Shown here: positions 1 through 8,159 of the stretch, piece after piece | Layout of the letters: every line of letters starts with the position of its first letter | How positions within the stretch are numbered: the stretch's first letter is position 1 | The notes under the pieces: generated by a model | The model's database searches: none | What the model was told of the DNA's origin: nothing | The model's input: the letters and a program-made list of their open reading frames with translations, nothing else | Assembly: GCA_035540955.1 (NCBI GenBank) | Contig: DATLFP010000137.1 | Location: 1 to 15,952, forward strand | Length of the DNA: 15,952 bases | From: DATLFP01 sp035540955 | GTDB taxonomy: Bacteria > Actinomycetota > Acidimicrobiia > Acidimicrobiales > CADCSY01 | Direction of reading: 5' to 3' | Position numbers and translations under genes: made by a program

Positions 1-2
1 GG

Positions 3-1118
3 TCGAACCCCGCGGCGTCGTTCCGCCGCAACCCGGCGGCCCCGTGGCGGCACCTCGACATCGGGCTGGTGGCGGCCGCCATGGCCATCGCGGCCCTCGG
101 CGTGCTCATGGTCTACTCGGCGACCCGCTCCACCCACGGCACCGAGTTCCTGGCCAAGCAGGCCGCGTTCGTCGTCGTCGGCGTGGCGGTGATGGCGATG
201 GCCACGGTGATCGACTACCGGCGGGTCCGCGACCTCGCCCCCGCCCTCTACGTGCTGTGCCTCGGCCTGCTGGTGGCCGTGCTCACACCGCTGGGCAAGA
301 TGGTCAACGGATCGCGCTCGTGGTTCGACCTCGGCCAGTTCCAGATCCAGCCCGCCGAGTTCACCAAGCTGGCGGTGATCGTGCTCCTGGCGGCGGTGCT
401 CGAGCGGGCCGCGGGACGGATCGGCGGCGCCATGGTGGTGATCGCGCTGGGGCTCGTGGCGATGCCCCTCGGGCTGATCCTGCTCCAGCCCGACGTCGGC
501 ACCGCCATGGTCTTCATCGCGGTGGTCGGCGCGCTCCTGCTCGTTGCGGGGACCGGCCCCCGCATCCTCCTGACCCTTGGGATCGTCGGCGTCGTGGGGC
601 TGATCGCGGTGTTCCAGCTCGACCTGATCCAGGAGTACCAGAAGGAGCGGTTCACGAACTTCGTCTCACCGGGCGGCGACACGACCGGCACCGGCTACAA
701 CGTCGCCCAGTCGAAGACGGCGATCGGGGCCGGAGGGCTCACGGGGGCGGGCCTGTTCGAAGGCACGCAGACGAAGCTGCGGTACGTGCCCGAGCAGCAG
801 AGCGACTTCATCTTCACCGTGGTGGGCGAGGAGCTGGGGTTCGTGGGGTGCGCCACCCTGCTGCTCCTCTACGGCCTCCTGGCGTGGCGGATCTGGCACG
901 CCGCCCAGGTGGCGAAAGACCTGCTCGGCACCCTCGTGTGCGTGGGCGTCCTCGCCATGCTGCTGTTCCAGATGTTCGAGAACATCGGCATGACGATGGG
1001 GATCATGCCGATCACCGGCATCCCCCTGCCGTTCATGTCCTACGGCGGCTCCTCGATCCTCACGATGTTCGCTGCCGTCGGCCTCGTCCTCAACGTCCAC
1101 ACTCGCCGGTTCTCCTAG
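3..1118 (+). CDS. rodA: Rod shape-determining protein RodA (SEDS glycosyltransferase), 5' end missing
   Basis: RodA is a multi-pass membrane glycosyltransferase that polymerises lipid II into glycan strands during cell elongation, with a class B penicillin-binding protein as partner. The frame is open to the window edge. The residues before the first possible start (RRNPAAPWRHLDIGL) read like a RodA N-terminus, so the true start lies upstream and the GTG at 69 is probably internal. Seen: repeated hydrophobic helices; the SEDS motif PAEFTKL (bases 351-371), whose Glu and Lys are conserved; the loop YVPEQQSDFIF, whose Asp (bases 804-806) matches the catalytic Asp of the family; and the C-terminal signature GIPLPFMSYGGSS. 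FtsW is the main alternative, but the short C-terminus and the GIMPITGIPLPF segment fit RodA better. Other elongation genes may lie to the left, which the window cannot show. Confidence 0.93.
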   Translation, partial: SNPAASFRRNPAAPWRHLDIGLVAAAMAIAALGVLMVYSATRSTHGTEFLAKQAAFVVVGVAVMAMATVIDYRRVRDLAPALYVLCLGLLVAVLTPLGKMVNGSRSWFDLGQFQIQPAEFTKLAVIVLLAAVLERAAGRIGGAMVVIALGLVAMPLGLILLQPDVGTAMVFIAVVGALLLVAGTGPRILLTLGIVGVVGLIAVFQLDLIQEYQKERFTNFVSPGGDTTGTGYNVAQSKTAIGAGGLTGAGLFEGTQTKLRYVPEQQSDFIFTVVGEELGFVGCATLLLLYGLLAWRIWHAAQVAKDLLGTLVCVGVLAMLLFQMFENIGMTMGIMPITGIPLPFMSYGGSSILTMFAAVGLVLNVHTRRFS

Positions 1119-1184
1119 CCCCGACCGCCCCCCGAACCGTTCTACGCAAGAAGCGGTCAACTCGGGCGTCGGAGGGGTGTCCGG

Positions 1185-1190
1185 TACCCT
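1185..1190 (+). promoter_or_regulatory. Candidate -10 element (TACCCT) before the radical SAM gene
   Basis: TACCCT fits the actinobacterial TANNNT -10 consensus. Transcription would start near 1196-1198, at or just before the ATG codons at 1195 and 1201, giving an almost leaderless mRNA. No good -35 is visible: GTCAAC at 1156-1161 is too far away. The call rests on the hexamer, its position, and similar hexamers before rplU, obg and the dGTPase gene. Confidence 0.4.
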
Positions 1191-1200
1191 GGGGATGACC

Positions 1201-3105
1201 ATGTCCTCGATCTGGCTCCGCCTGGAGCACCTCCTGGGCAAGGTCCAGAAGCCAGCGCGCTACATCGGCTGCGAGGACGGCGCCCGTGCCCCGGACCACG
1301 CACCGCACAAGGTCGCCTGGCTGCTGGCCTACCCCGACACCTACGAGATCGGGCTGCCCAACCAGGGACTCCAGATCCTCTACGAGATCCTCAACGAGCG
1401 GCCCGACGCCGTCGCCGAGCGCACCTACGCGCCCTGGACCGACCTCGAGGAGATCCTGCGGGCCGAGGGCCTGCCCCTCTTCAGCGTCGACACCCACCGG
1501 CCGGCCGGCGACTTCGACGTGCTGGCGTTCAACCTGAGCGCCGAGCTCACCTACACCAACGTCCTCAACATGGTCGACCTGGCCGGGATCCCGGTGCGGG
1601 TCGCCGACCGGGCCCCGGGCGACGCCGTCATCGGGGCCGGCGGCCACTGCACGTTCAACCCCGAGCCGCTGGCCGACTTCCTCGACTTCGTGGTCCTCGG
1701 CGACGGCGAGGAGGCGGTCGGCGAGGTCACCGAGGCCATCGCCGGCTGGAAGGACGCCGGCAAGCCCGACCGCCGCAGCCTGCACCTGGCCCTCGCCCAG
1801 GTCGAGGGCGTGTACGTGCCCGCCCTCTACGAGCCCACCTTCGACGGACCGCGCATGACCGGCATCGCGCCGGTCGACCCCCGGGTCCCGGTCACGGTCG
1901 AGAAGCGCACGATCGCCGACCTCGGCGCCTGGCCCTACCCCAAGCGCCAGCTGGTGCCGCTCACCGAGGTCGTCCACGACCGGCTGAACGTCGAGGTGTT
2001 CCGGGGTTGCACCCGCGGATGCCGCTTCTGCCAGGCCGGGATGATCACCCGGCCGGTCCGCGAGCGCCCCGCCGAGCAGGTGAAGCAGATGGTGGCCGAC
2101 GGCATCCGCCGCACCGGCTACGACGAGGTCGCGCTCACCAGCCTCAGCACCGCCGACATGAGCGGCATCGAGGACATCGTCCAGAGCACGGTGGGCTGCG
2201 GCGACAACATCAGCGTCTCGCTGCCCAGCCTTCGGGTCGACGCGTTCACCGTGAACATCGCCGCCGACATCCAGTCGGCCCGCCGCACCGGGCTCACCTT
2301 CGCCCCCGAGGCCGGCACGTGGCGGATGCGCCAGGTCATCAACAAGCTCATCACCGAGGACGACCTCTACGCCGCCGTCGACGCCGCCTACAGCCAGGGC
2401 TGGCGGCGCATGAAGCTCTACTTCCTCACCGGCCTGCCGACCGAGACGGACGAGGACACCCTCGGGATCGCCACCCTCGCTCGCAACGTCGTCGAGATCG
2501 GGCGGCGCTACCACAAGCACCCGAGCGTGAAGGTGAGCGTCGGCGGCTTCGTGCCCAAGCCGTTCACCCCGTTCCAGTGGTTCGGCCAGAACACCCAGGA
2601 GGAGCTGTTCCGCAAGGTCAACCTCCTCCGCGACGAGCTGCGCAAGGATCGCCAGGTGCAGCTCACCTGGCACGACTCCCGGGCGTCGGTGGCCGAGGGC
2701 ATCGCGTCCCGCGGCGACCGCCGCATCGGAAGGGTCATCGAGCAGGTGTGGCGCAACGGCGGGACGTTCCAGGAGTGGAGCGAGCACTTCGACCTCGGCC
2801 TCTGGACCGACGCCCTCGCCGCCAACGGCCTGTCGCTCGAGGACGTCGTCTATCGCCACCGCGAGGAGGACGAGGTGCTCCCGTGGGATCACCTCTCGGC
2901 CGGCCTGCACAAGGACTTCCTCTGGCAGGACTGGCGCGACGCCCTCGACGAGCTCGGCCTCGAGGACTGCCGGTGGACGCCGTGCTACGACTGCGGGGCC
3001 TGCACCGGCTACTCGATCGAGCACGTCGTCGCCTCCGCGACCCCGCCGGCCGGCGGCTCCCAGGGGACCGGTCAGCGGGTCGTCGTCCGATCGGGGGCCG
3101 GATGA
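1201..3105 (+). CDS. TIGR03960-type B12-binding-like radical SAM protein
   Basis: This is a 634-residue member of the uncharacterised TIGR03960 family; its reaction is unknown. The N-terminus (RLEHLLGKVQKPARYIGCED) is typical. A B12-binding-like region follows (about residues 35-190), then the radical SAM core with the CxxxCxxC cluster ligands C270, C274 and C277 (GCTRGCRFC). Near the C-terminus lies a second cysteine set, C595, C598 and C601 (PCYDCGACTGY), which could bind another cluster or metal. ATG 1201 is chosen because GGGG at 1191-1194 is well spaced and the family N-terminus begins here; ATG 1195 is equally possible in frame, and GTG 1177 is unlikely because its GGAGGGG directly abuts it. 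The stop overlaps the next gene's start (ATGA), so the two are translationally coupled. The family is often paired with or fused to DUF2344, which supports the call. Confidence 0.9.
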   Translation: MSSIWLRLEHLLGKVQKPARYIGCEDGARAPDHAPHKVAWLLAYPDTYEIGLPNQGLQILYEILNERPDAVAERTYAPWTDLEEILRAEGLPLFSVDTHRPAGDFDVLAFNLSAELTYTNVLNMVDLAGIPVRVADRAPGDAVIGAGGHCTFNPEPLADFLDFVVLGDGEEAVGEVTEAIAGWKDAGKPDRRSLHLALAQVEGVYVPALYEPTFDGPRMTGIAPVDPRVPVTVEKRTIADLGAWPYPKRQLVPLTEVVHDRLNVEVFRGCTRGCRFCQAGMITRPVRERPAEQVKQMVADGIRRTGYDEVALTSLSTADMSGIEDIVQSTVGCGDNISVSLPSLRVDAFTVNIAADIQSARRTGLTFAPEAGTWRMRQVINKLITEDDLYAAVDAAYSQGWRRMKLYFLTGLPTETDEDTLGIATLARNVVEIGRRYHKHPSVKVSVGGFVPKPFTPFQWFGQNTQEELFRKVNLLRDELRKDRQVQLTWHDSRASVAEGIASRGDRRIGRVIEQVWRNGGTFQEWSEHFDLGLWTDALAANGLSLEDVVYRHREEDEVLPWDHLSAGLHKDFLWQDWRDALDELGLEDCRWTPCYDCGACTGYSIEHVVASATPPAGGSQGTGQRVVVRSGAG

Positions 3106-3857
3106 CCGCGATCAGGGTTCGGTTCACGAAGCTCGGGAAGGTCCGGTTCACGAGCCACCGCGATGTGGCTCGCATCTTCGAACGAGCGCTCCGCAAGGCG
3201 GCCATCGACGTCGCCTACACGGAGGGCTTCTCCCCCCGGCCGAAGATCGCCTTCGGCCTCGCACTCTCGACCGGCCACGAGTCGTTGGCCGAGTACCTCG
3301 ACATCGCTCTCCCCGAATCCCGCGATGTCGACGCGACCGAGGTTCCCGGGCGCTTGTCGCCCGCGCTGCCCGCCGGCATCGACGTCGCCGCCGCCGCACC
3401 GGTGCAGCCGGGCGATGCCTCACTGCAGGAATCGGTCACGTCGTGCACGTGGCGCATCGAGCTCCGGGACACCCGGCTCGAGGCCGCCGACCGGCTCGTC
3501 ACGACGGCGCTGGCCGCCGACGAGCTCATGCTCACCCGTATCCGGAAGGGCAAGGAGGTCACTGACGACCTCCGGCCCGCCGTGCTCTCACTTGCGATCG
3601 ACGACTTCGCCGACGCCGGCCCCCACGTGGCGCTCCTCGCCGAGCTCGCCACCCAGCCGCGGGGCCTGCGTCCGAACGAGCTGCTCCAGGTCCTCGACCC
3701 TGAGGTCGAGGCCGGCAGCGTCCTCCGCATCGCGCAGTGGGTGGCACGTGACGGCGCCAAGGTCGAACCCTTGGTGCCCAGAGAGGACTCCTCCGTTGTC
3801 CGAGACCACCCCCAACACCTCGCCCTCGCCCGACGCCGGTCGCCCGCCGTCGCCTGA
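3102..3857 (+). CDS. DUF2344 / TIGR03936 radical SAM-associated protein
   Basis: This 251-residue protein belongs to DUF2344 (TIGR03936), which is found beside or fused to the TIGR03960 radical SAM protein; its role is unknown. The N-terminal signature is clear: IRVRFTKLGKVRFTSHRD, then FERALRKAAIDVAYTEGFSPRPKIAFGLAL and the segment GHESLAEYLDI. No membrane segment or signal peptide is visible. The start ATG overlaps the upstream stop by 4 bp, and the last 62 bp overlap the start of the RNase E/G gene, so all three are probably one transcript. The pairing suggests a substrate-binding or accessory subunit for the radical SAM enzyme, possibly acting on RNA or ribosomes given the RNase and ribosomal-protein neighbours. 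That role is inference. Confidence 0.88.
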   Translation: MTAIRVRFTKLGKVRFTSHRDVARIFERALRKAAIDVAYTEGFSPRPKIAFGLALSTGHESLAEYLDIALPESRDVDATEVPGRLSPALPAGIDVAAAAPVQPGDASLQESVTSCTWRIELRDTRLEAADRLVTTALAADELMLTRIRKGKEVTDDLRPAVLSLAIDDFADAGPHVALLAELATQPRGLRPNELLQVLDPEVEAGSVLRIAQWVARDGAKVEPLVPREDSSVVRDHPQHLALARRRSPAVA

Positions 3858-5535
3858 CGGCGCCACTGCCCCGAAGAAGCGCCGTCGCGGCTCCCGCGGC
3901 GGTCGCAACCGCAACGCTGCTGCGCGGGCGGCCCGCGCCGCGGCGGCCTCGTCGGCCGGCGAAGACCGCCGACCCGACGACCTGCCCGAGCGCATCAGCG
4001 AGGGACGACCGTCGGCCGAGGCGGCCGAGCGCGCGCTCGTCCGCAAGCCGAAGATCGGCGACTCCCGGCCCGCGCCCCCGCCGCCGGAAGAGTCGGCGAA
4101 GGACGGCGCGTCGGACAGCCCCGCCAAGAAGCGCCGCCGGCGCGGTGGCCGGGGCCGGAGCCGCGGCGGGAACCGCCCCGTCGAGCAGGTGGTCGGTGAC
4201 GCCGTCGAGCTCGACGAGGAGACCCTCGAGCGCCGCCGGGGGCGGGAGCGCAAGGGCCGGGCCGTCGGGCGCTACCTCATGTGCGTCTCCGTGACGCCGC
4301 AGGCCACGCAGATCGCGGTGATGGAGGGCCGGGCGCTCATCGAGCACTACGTCTCCCGGCCCCAGGACGACGTGAGCCAGATCCACGGCAACATCTATCT
4401 GGGCCGGGTCCAGAACGTGCTGCCCGGCATGGAAGCCGCCTTCGTCGACATCGGCACCCCCAAGAACGCCGTGCTCTACCGGGGTGACGTGCAGTACGAC
4501 CCCGAGGACGTCGAGGGGGGCGGGCAGAACGCCCGCATCGAGCAGCTGCTGCGGGCCCGCCAGTCGATCGTGTGCCAGGTCACGAAGAACCCGATCGGCA
4601 GCAAGGGTGCCCGGCTCACCCAGGAGGTCTCGCTCCCGGGCCGGTTCGTCGTGCTCATCCCGGGTTCGACGACCTACGGGATCTCCAAGCGCCTGACCGA
4701 CGACGAGCGCAAGCGGCTCCGTTCGATCCTCGATCGCATCAAGCCCGCCGAGCACGGCCTCATCGTGCGCACGGCGGCGGAGGGCGCGACGCGCGAGGAG
4801 CTCGAGCGCGACGTGGCCCGGCTGCTCCAGCAGTGGGAGCAGATCGACGCCCTGGCCAAGCGCTCGACGGCCCCGACGCTGCTCTACCGGGAGCCGGACA
4901 TGGCCGTCCGGATCATCCGCGAGGAGTTCAACGCCAACTACCGGGGCATCGTGATCGACGACCCCGCGCTGCACGCCGAGGTGCGCGACTACGTGGGAAG
5001 CATCACGCCCGAGCTCGCCGATCGGGTCGAGCTGCACGATCCGACGACGGAGCGGCTCCCACTCTTCGAGCAGCACCACGTGCACGAGCAGCTCCACAAG
5101 GCGCTCGACCGCAAGGTGTGGCTGCCGTCGGGCGGCTCGCTGATCATCGAGCGCACCGAGGCGCTCACCGTCATCGACGTCAACACCGGCAAGAACGTCG
5201 GCAAGTCCTCGCTCGAGGAGACGGTGTTCAAGAACAACCTGGAGGCGGCCGAGGAGGTCGCCCGCCAGCTCCGCCTGCGCGACATCGGTGGGATCATCGT
5301 CATCGACTTCATCGACATGGAGATCCGCAAGAACCGCGACGAGGTCGTGCGCGTGTTCCGGGACGCGCTCGCCCGGGACAAGACCCGCACCCAGGTGTTC
5401 GAGATCTCCGAGCTCGGCCTCGTGGAGATGACCCGCAAGCGCATCGGCGAGGGCCTGCTCGAGTCGATGTCGTCCACCTGTCCGGAGTGCGAGGGCCGAG
5501 GCATCGTCCTCGACCGCACCCTGCTCGACGACTGA
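3796..5535 (+). CDS. rne: Ribonuclease E/G family endoribonuclease, TTG start
   Basis: RNase E/G cleaves single-stranded RNA in mRNA decay and rRNA/tRNA processing. The predicted protein has 579 residues. Residues 1-160 form a basic, low-complexity extension (KKRRRGSRGGRNRN near 27; KKRRRRGGRGRSRGGNR near 111). The S1 RNA-binding domain follows at about 195-280 (HGNIYLGRVQNVLPG), then the RNase H-like and DNase I-like catalytic part. Metal-binding Asp are D461 (VIDVNTG) and D504 (VIDFIDM), 43 residues apart as in E. coli RNase E (D303/D346). The zinc-link cysteines C562 and C565 (CPEC) lie 58 residues further on, again the same spacing. The protein ends soon after, so it has no C-terminal degradosome scaffold. 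TTG 3796 is chosen for AGAGGA at 3782-3787; GTG 3748 lacks a ribosome binding site. RNase G is the alternative name; the long N-terminal extension fits actinobacterial RNase E. Confidence 0.93.
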   Translation: MSETTPNTSPSPDAGRPPSPDGATAPKKRRRGSRGGRNRNAAARAARAAAASSAGEDRRPDDLPERISEGRPSAEAAERALVRKPKIGDSRPAPPPPEESAKDGASDSPAKKRRRRGGRGRSRGGNRPVEQVVGDAVELDEETLERRRGRERKGRAVGRYLMCVSVTPQATQIAVMEGRALIEHYVSRPQDDVSQIHGNIYLGRVQNVLPGMEAAFVDIGTPKNAVLYRGDVQYDPEDVEGGGQNARIEQLLRARQSIVCQVTKNPIGSKGARLTQEVSLPGRFVVLIPGSTTYGISKRLTDDERKRLRSILDRIKPAEHGLIVRTAAEGATREELERDVARLLQQWEQIDALAKRSTAPTLLYREPDMAVRIIREEFNANYRGIVIDDPALHAEVRDYVGSITPELADRVELHDPTTERLPLFEQHHVHEQLHKALDRKVWLPSGGSLIIERTEALTVIDVNTGKNVGKSSLEETVFKNNLEAAEEVARQLRLRDIGGIIVIDFIDMEIRKNRDEVVRVFRDALARDKTRTQVFEISELGLVEMTRKRIGEGLLESMSSTCPECEGRGIVLDRTLLDD

Positions 5536-5550
5536 CCGCGGTTGATCCGG

Positions 5551-5564
5551 TGCGCGATCGCGCA
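5551..5564. promoter_or_regulatory. Perfect 14-bp palindrome TGCGCGATCGCGCA
   Basis: This perfect inverted repeat lies between the rne stop and the propeller-gene start, 2 bases before the likely ribosome binding site (TGAGG, 5566-5570). It could be an operator for the cassette or a small hairpin marking the end of rne. No T-run follows. Function is inferred from position only. Confidence 0.4.
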
Positions 5565-5574
5565 CTGAGGTCGC

Positions 5575-7623
5575 ATGAGGCGAGTGCTGGGGGTAGCCAT
5601 CGCCGGCCTGGTGCTCGCGGGCGGGCTGGCGGCCGTGACCGACGAGTCGACCACGGGCGCCCGGACGCTGGTCACCGGGCGGGCCGAGCGATCCGGGACC
5701 GAGACCCTCGAGCGGGTGCCCGAGCGACGGCCCCGACCTTGGTCCGGAGGACCGGGGGCGGTGCGAGCCTCGAGCGCGAGCGACGCGGCCGTCGTCGAGC
5801 TGCTGAGGCACGACTCCTGCGCCGGCCTGCTCGACCACCTCCGGGGACGGGCGCTCCCGCTGGTCACCGAGTGGGGGCTGGGCGGTGGTGGCGGCGTGGC
5901 AGCAACCCCCACCGCGGGAGCCGCTGACGCCGGCGGGGCGGCCGCATCGGGGACAGGAGGGTCGTTCTCGACCACGAACGTGCAGGAACGGGGCATCGAT
6001 GAGCCCGACATCGTGAAGAACGACGCCACCCGGCTCTTCACGGTCTTCGATGCGACCCTGCGGTCCCTGGTCATCGATGACGATGGCGTGCCCCGGGTCG
6101 TCGACAGCCTCGCCCTCCCGGCGCCCGGCTACGAGCTGCTCCTCCACGGCGAGCGGCTCGTGGCCATCGCCACCGACCACCAGGCGTCCTCGCCGACGAC
6201 GCGCCTCCTCGTCGTCGACGTCCGCGATCCGCGGGACATCGCGACCGTCGCCGACGTGAAGCTCGACGGTTGGTACATCTCGTCCCGGCAGGTCGACGGG
6301 AGCGTCCGGATCGTCCTGACCCAACCGGGTCCGGACCTGCCGTTCACCTTCCCCCGGTCCGACGATCCCGACGAGCGGGCGCGGGCGCTGGCCCGCAACC
6401 GCGCGGTGATCGTCTCGTCGATCGTCTCCGACTGGCTACCCGAGGTGACCGCCTGCGACGACGTCTACACGCCGATGACCGTCGCCGGGTTCGCCTCCAC
6501 GACGGTGCTCACCTTCGATGCGGTCGCGGGAGAGGTGCTGAGCTCGGCGTCGGTCGTCGCCGATGCCGGAGAGGTGTACAGCAGCCCGACCCACCTCTAC
6601 GTGGCGTCCGGCGTGCTCGACGCCGTGGCGGTCGACGGTGTCCCGGCCGCGGTCACCCACATCCACCGCTTCGACCTCACCGATCGGCGGCGCGTGGTCT
6701 ACGAGGCGTCCGGGGTCGTTCCCGGCCACCTGCTCCGGCCGTTCATGTGGGGCGGCAGCGGGATGGGGCAGTGGTCGATGTCCGAGCACGAGGACCTCCT
6801 CCGGGTGGCCACGACGATGGGCGGGTCGTGGGACGAGGCGACCGCCAGCCAGAGCGCGGTGACGGTGCTGCGGGTCGAGGGCGACCGGCTCGTCCCGATC
6901 GGCGCGGTTCACGGCCTGGGCGTTGGTGAGCAGATCTACGCCGTGCGGTTCATGGGCGCCCGCGGCTACGTGGTCACCTACCGGAAGACCGACCCGCTGT
7001 ACGTCCTGGACCTCGCCGATCCGCGGGCGCCACGCGTCGCCGGCGAGCTGAAGATCCCCGGCTACTCGGCCTATCTCCATCCCGTGGAGGACGGGCGTCT
7101 GCTGGGGATCGGCCAGGACGACCCGGACGAGGACGGCATGGCCGACGGCACGCAGGCCTCGCTGTTCGACGTGGGTGACCCGACCGCACCGCGGCGCATC
7201 GATCAGCTCTCCCTCGGCGAACGCGGCACTGTCTCGGGTGTCGAGCACGACCATCGTGCCTTCACGTGGTGGGCCGAGCCGCGGCGCGGCGTGATCCCGT
7301 TGACGATCCCGAGTGACGGCTTCACCGGCGCGATCGTCATCGGCCTCGAAGACGATGCGCTCACCGAGATCGGGCGCATCTCGCACGGTGCTCCATCCCG
7401 TGGCGACTGCCAGGTCCCGATCGAGCGGTCACGGGTCATCGGCGACAGCGTGTTCACCTTCTCCCACACCGGCGTGGCGGTGCACGGCCTGGACGACGTC
7501 GAAGCGCGCTTCACGACGGCGTACTCGGAAGTGTCTCCGCACTGTCACGCCGAGCCGGACGAGCGACCCCCGACGACCACGACGACCACGACGCTCGTCG
7601 GGCTCGGGCTCGAACCAGACTGA
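5575..7623 (+). CDS. Secreted beta-propeller domain protein (PF09826-like)
   Basis: This 682-residue protein resembles the secreted beta-propeller family (PF09826/COG4880), whose function is unknown. An N-terminal signal peptide or anchor is visible (MRRVLGVAIAGLVLAGGLAAV) with no lipobox cysteine. A Gly/Ala-rich linker (about 105-130) leads to the family hallmark STTNVQERGIDEPDIVKND (132-150). A long chain of beta-rich repeats follows, with recurring segments such as LLVVDVRDPRD, LYVLDLADPRAP and SLFDVGDPTAP, as expected for propeller blades. Few cysteines occur (for example C82), possibly forming disulfides outside the cell. The C-terminus holds a run of seven Thr (667-673) before a short tail. 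TGAGG before the ATG supports the start. An ECF sigma factor gene begins 5 bp after the stop, so the protein is probably co-transcribed with the sigma/anti-sigma pair and may be its extracellular partner or output; this is inference. Confidence 0.82.
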   Translation: MRRVLGVAIAGLVLAGGLAAVTDESTTGARTLVTGRAERSGTETLERVPERRPRPWSGGPGAVRASSASDAAVVELLRHDSCAGLLDHLRGRALPLVTEWGLGGGGGVAATPTAGAADAGGAAASGTGGSFSTTNVQERGIDEPDIVKNDATRLFTVFDATLRSLVIDDDGVPRVVDSLALPAPGYELLLHGERLVAIATDHQASSPTTRLLVVDVRDPRDIATVADVKLDGWYISSRQVDGSVRIVLTQPGPDLPFTFPRSDDPDERARALARNRAVIVSSIVSDWLPEVTACDDVYTPMTVAGFASTTVLTFDAVAGEVLSSASVVADAGEVYSSPTHLYVASGVLDAVAVDGVPAAVTHIHRFDLTDRRRVVYEASGVVPGHLLRPFMWGGSGMGQWSMSEHEDLLRVATTMGGSWDEATASQSAVTVLRVEGDRLVPIGAVHGLGVGEQIYAVRFMGARGYVVTYRKTDPLYVLDLADPRAPRVAGELKIPGYSAYLHPVEDGRLLGIGQDDPDEDGMADGTQASLFDVGDPTAPRRIDQLSLGERGTVSGVEHDHRAFTWWAEPRRGVIPLTIPSDGFTGAIVIGLEDDALTEIGRISHGAPSRGDCQVPIERSRVIGDSVFTFSHTGVAVHGLDDVEARFTTAYSEVSPHCHAEPDERPPTTTTTTTLVGLGLEPD

Positions 7624-7628
7624 TCGGG

Positions 7629-8159
7629 ATGGTCGACGACGTCGCCTGGGTCCGCGCCGCCGCTCGTGGTGACGCGGCCGCCGTGAGACGGCTGCTCGAC
7701 GAGGCCGGGCCGGTGGTCTACGGCTACGTCCACGCCCGAGTGGGCGGCAACGACGAGGTGGCGGCCGACATCGTGCAGGACACGTTCCTCGAGGCCGTGC
7801 GCGGCGCGGCCGGGTTCCGGGGTGACTCGGCGGCGACGACCTGGCTCTGCGCCATCGCGTCACGACGGCTGGCGCGTCACTACGAGCGCGAGCGGCGCGA
7901 GGCCGAGGCTCGCCGCGGTCTCCACGCCCAACCGGCGATCGAGGAGCGGGACGTCGAGCACGTCGAGGAGCGCGACCGCGTCGTCCGGGCCCTGGGTCGT
8001 CTCTCGGGGCTGCACCGGCAGGTGCTCGTGATGAAGTACCTCGACGGCCGGGCGGTCGCCGACATCGCCAACGAGCTCGGCCGCACGCGCGTGCAGGTGC
8101 AGTCGTTGCTCCAACGGGCCCGTGATCACCTCCGCCAGGAGCTGGAGGTGGCCTCGTGA
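7629..8159 (+). CDS. ECF-type RNA polymerase sigma factor
   Basis: This 176-residue sigma-70 family protein has only regions 2 and 4, as expected for an ECF sigma factor that redirects RNA polymerase in response to a signal. Region 2 lies at about residues 25-90 (ADIVQDTFLEAV, then STTWLC-like ATTWLCAIASRRLARHY). Region 4 lies at about 118-170 (LSGLHRQVLVMKYLDGRAV, then the helix-turn-helix VADIANELGRTRVQVQSLLQRARDHL, given here as overlapping parts). It starts 5 bp after the propeller stop with only a weak ribosome binding site, which suggests translational coupling. Its last bases overlap the next gene by 4 bp (GTGA), the usual layout for a sigma factor and its anti-sigma factor. The ECF subgroup cannot be assigned by eye, and I see no clear GGAAC-type autoregulatory promoter before 5575. 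Confidence 0.92.
   Translation: MVDDVAWVRAAARGDAAAVRRLLDEAGPVVYGYVHARVGGNDEVAADIVQDTFLEAVRGAAGFRGDSAATTWLCAIASRRLARHYERERREAEARRGLHAQPAIEERDVEHVEERDRVVRALGRLSGLHRQVLVMKYLDGRAVADIANELGRTRVQVQSLLQRARDHLRQELEVAS

Noticed and set aside
1136..1157. Imperfect hairpin after rodA (ACCGTTCT / AGAAGCGGT)
   Set aside because: A bulge interrupts the short stem and no T-run follows; too weak to call a terminator.
1090..3024. Long open frame of 644 codons on the minus strand
   Set aside because: It is antisense to the radical SAM gene, whose family motifs are plain; its product is low-complexity and typical of GC-rich shadow frames.
3559..6324. 921-codon open frame on the minus strand
   Set aside because: It spans parts of three plus-strand genes with clear domains and has a biased, repetitive composition with no recognisable domain.
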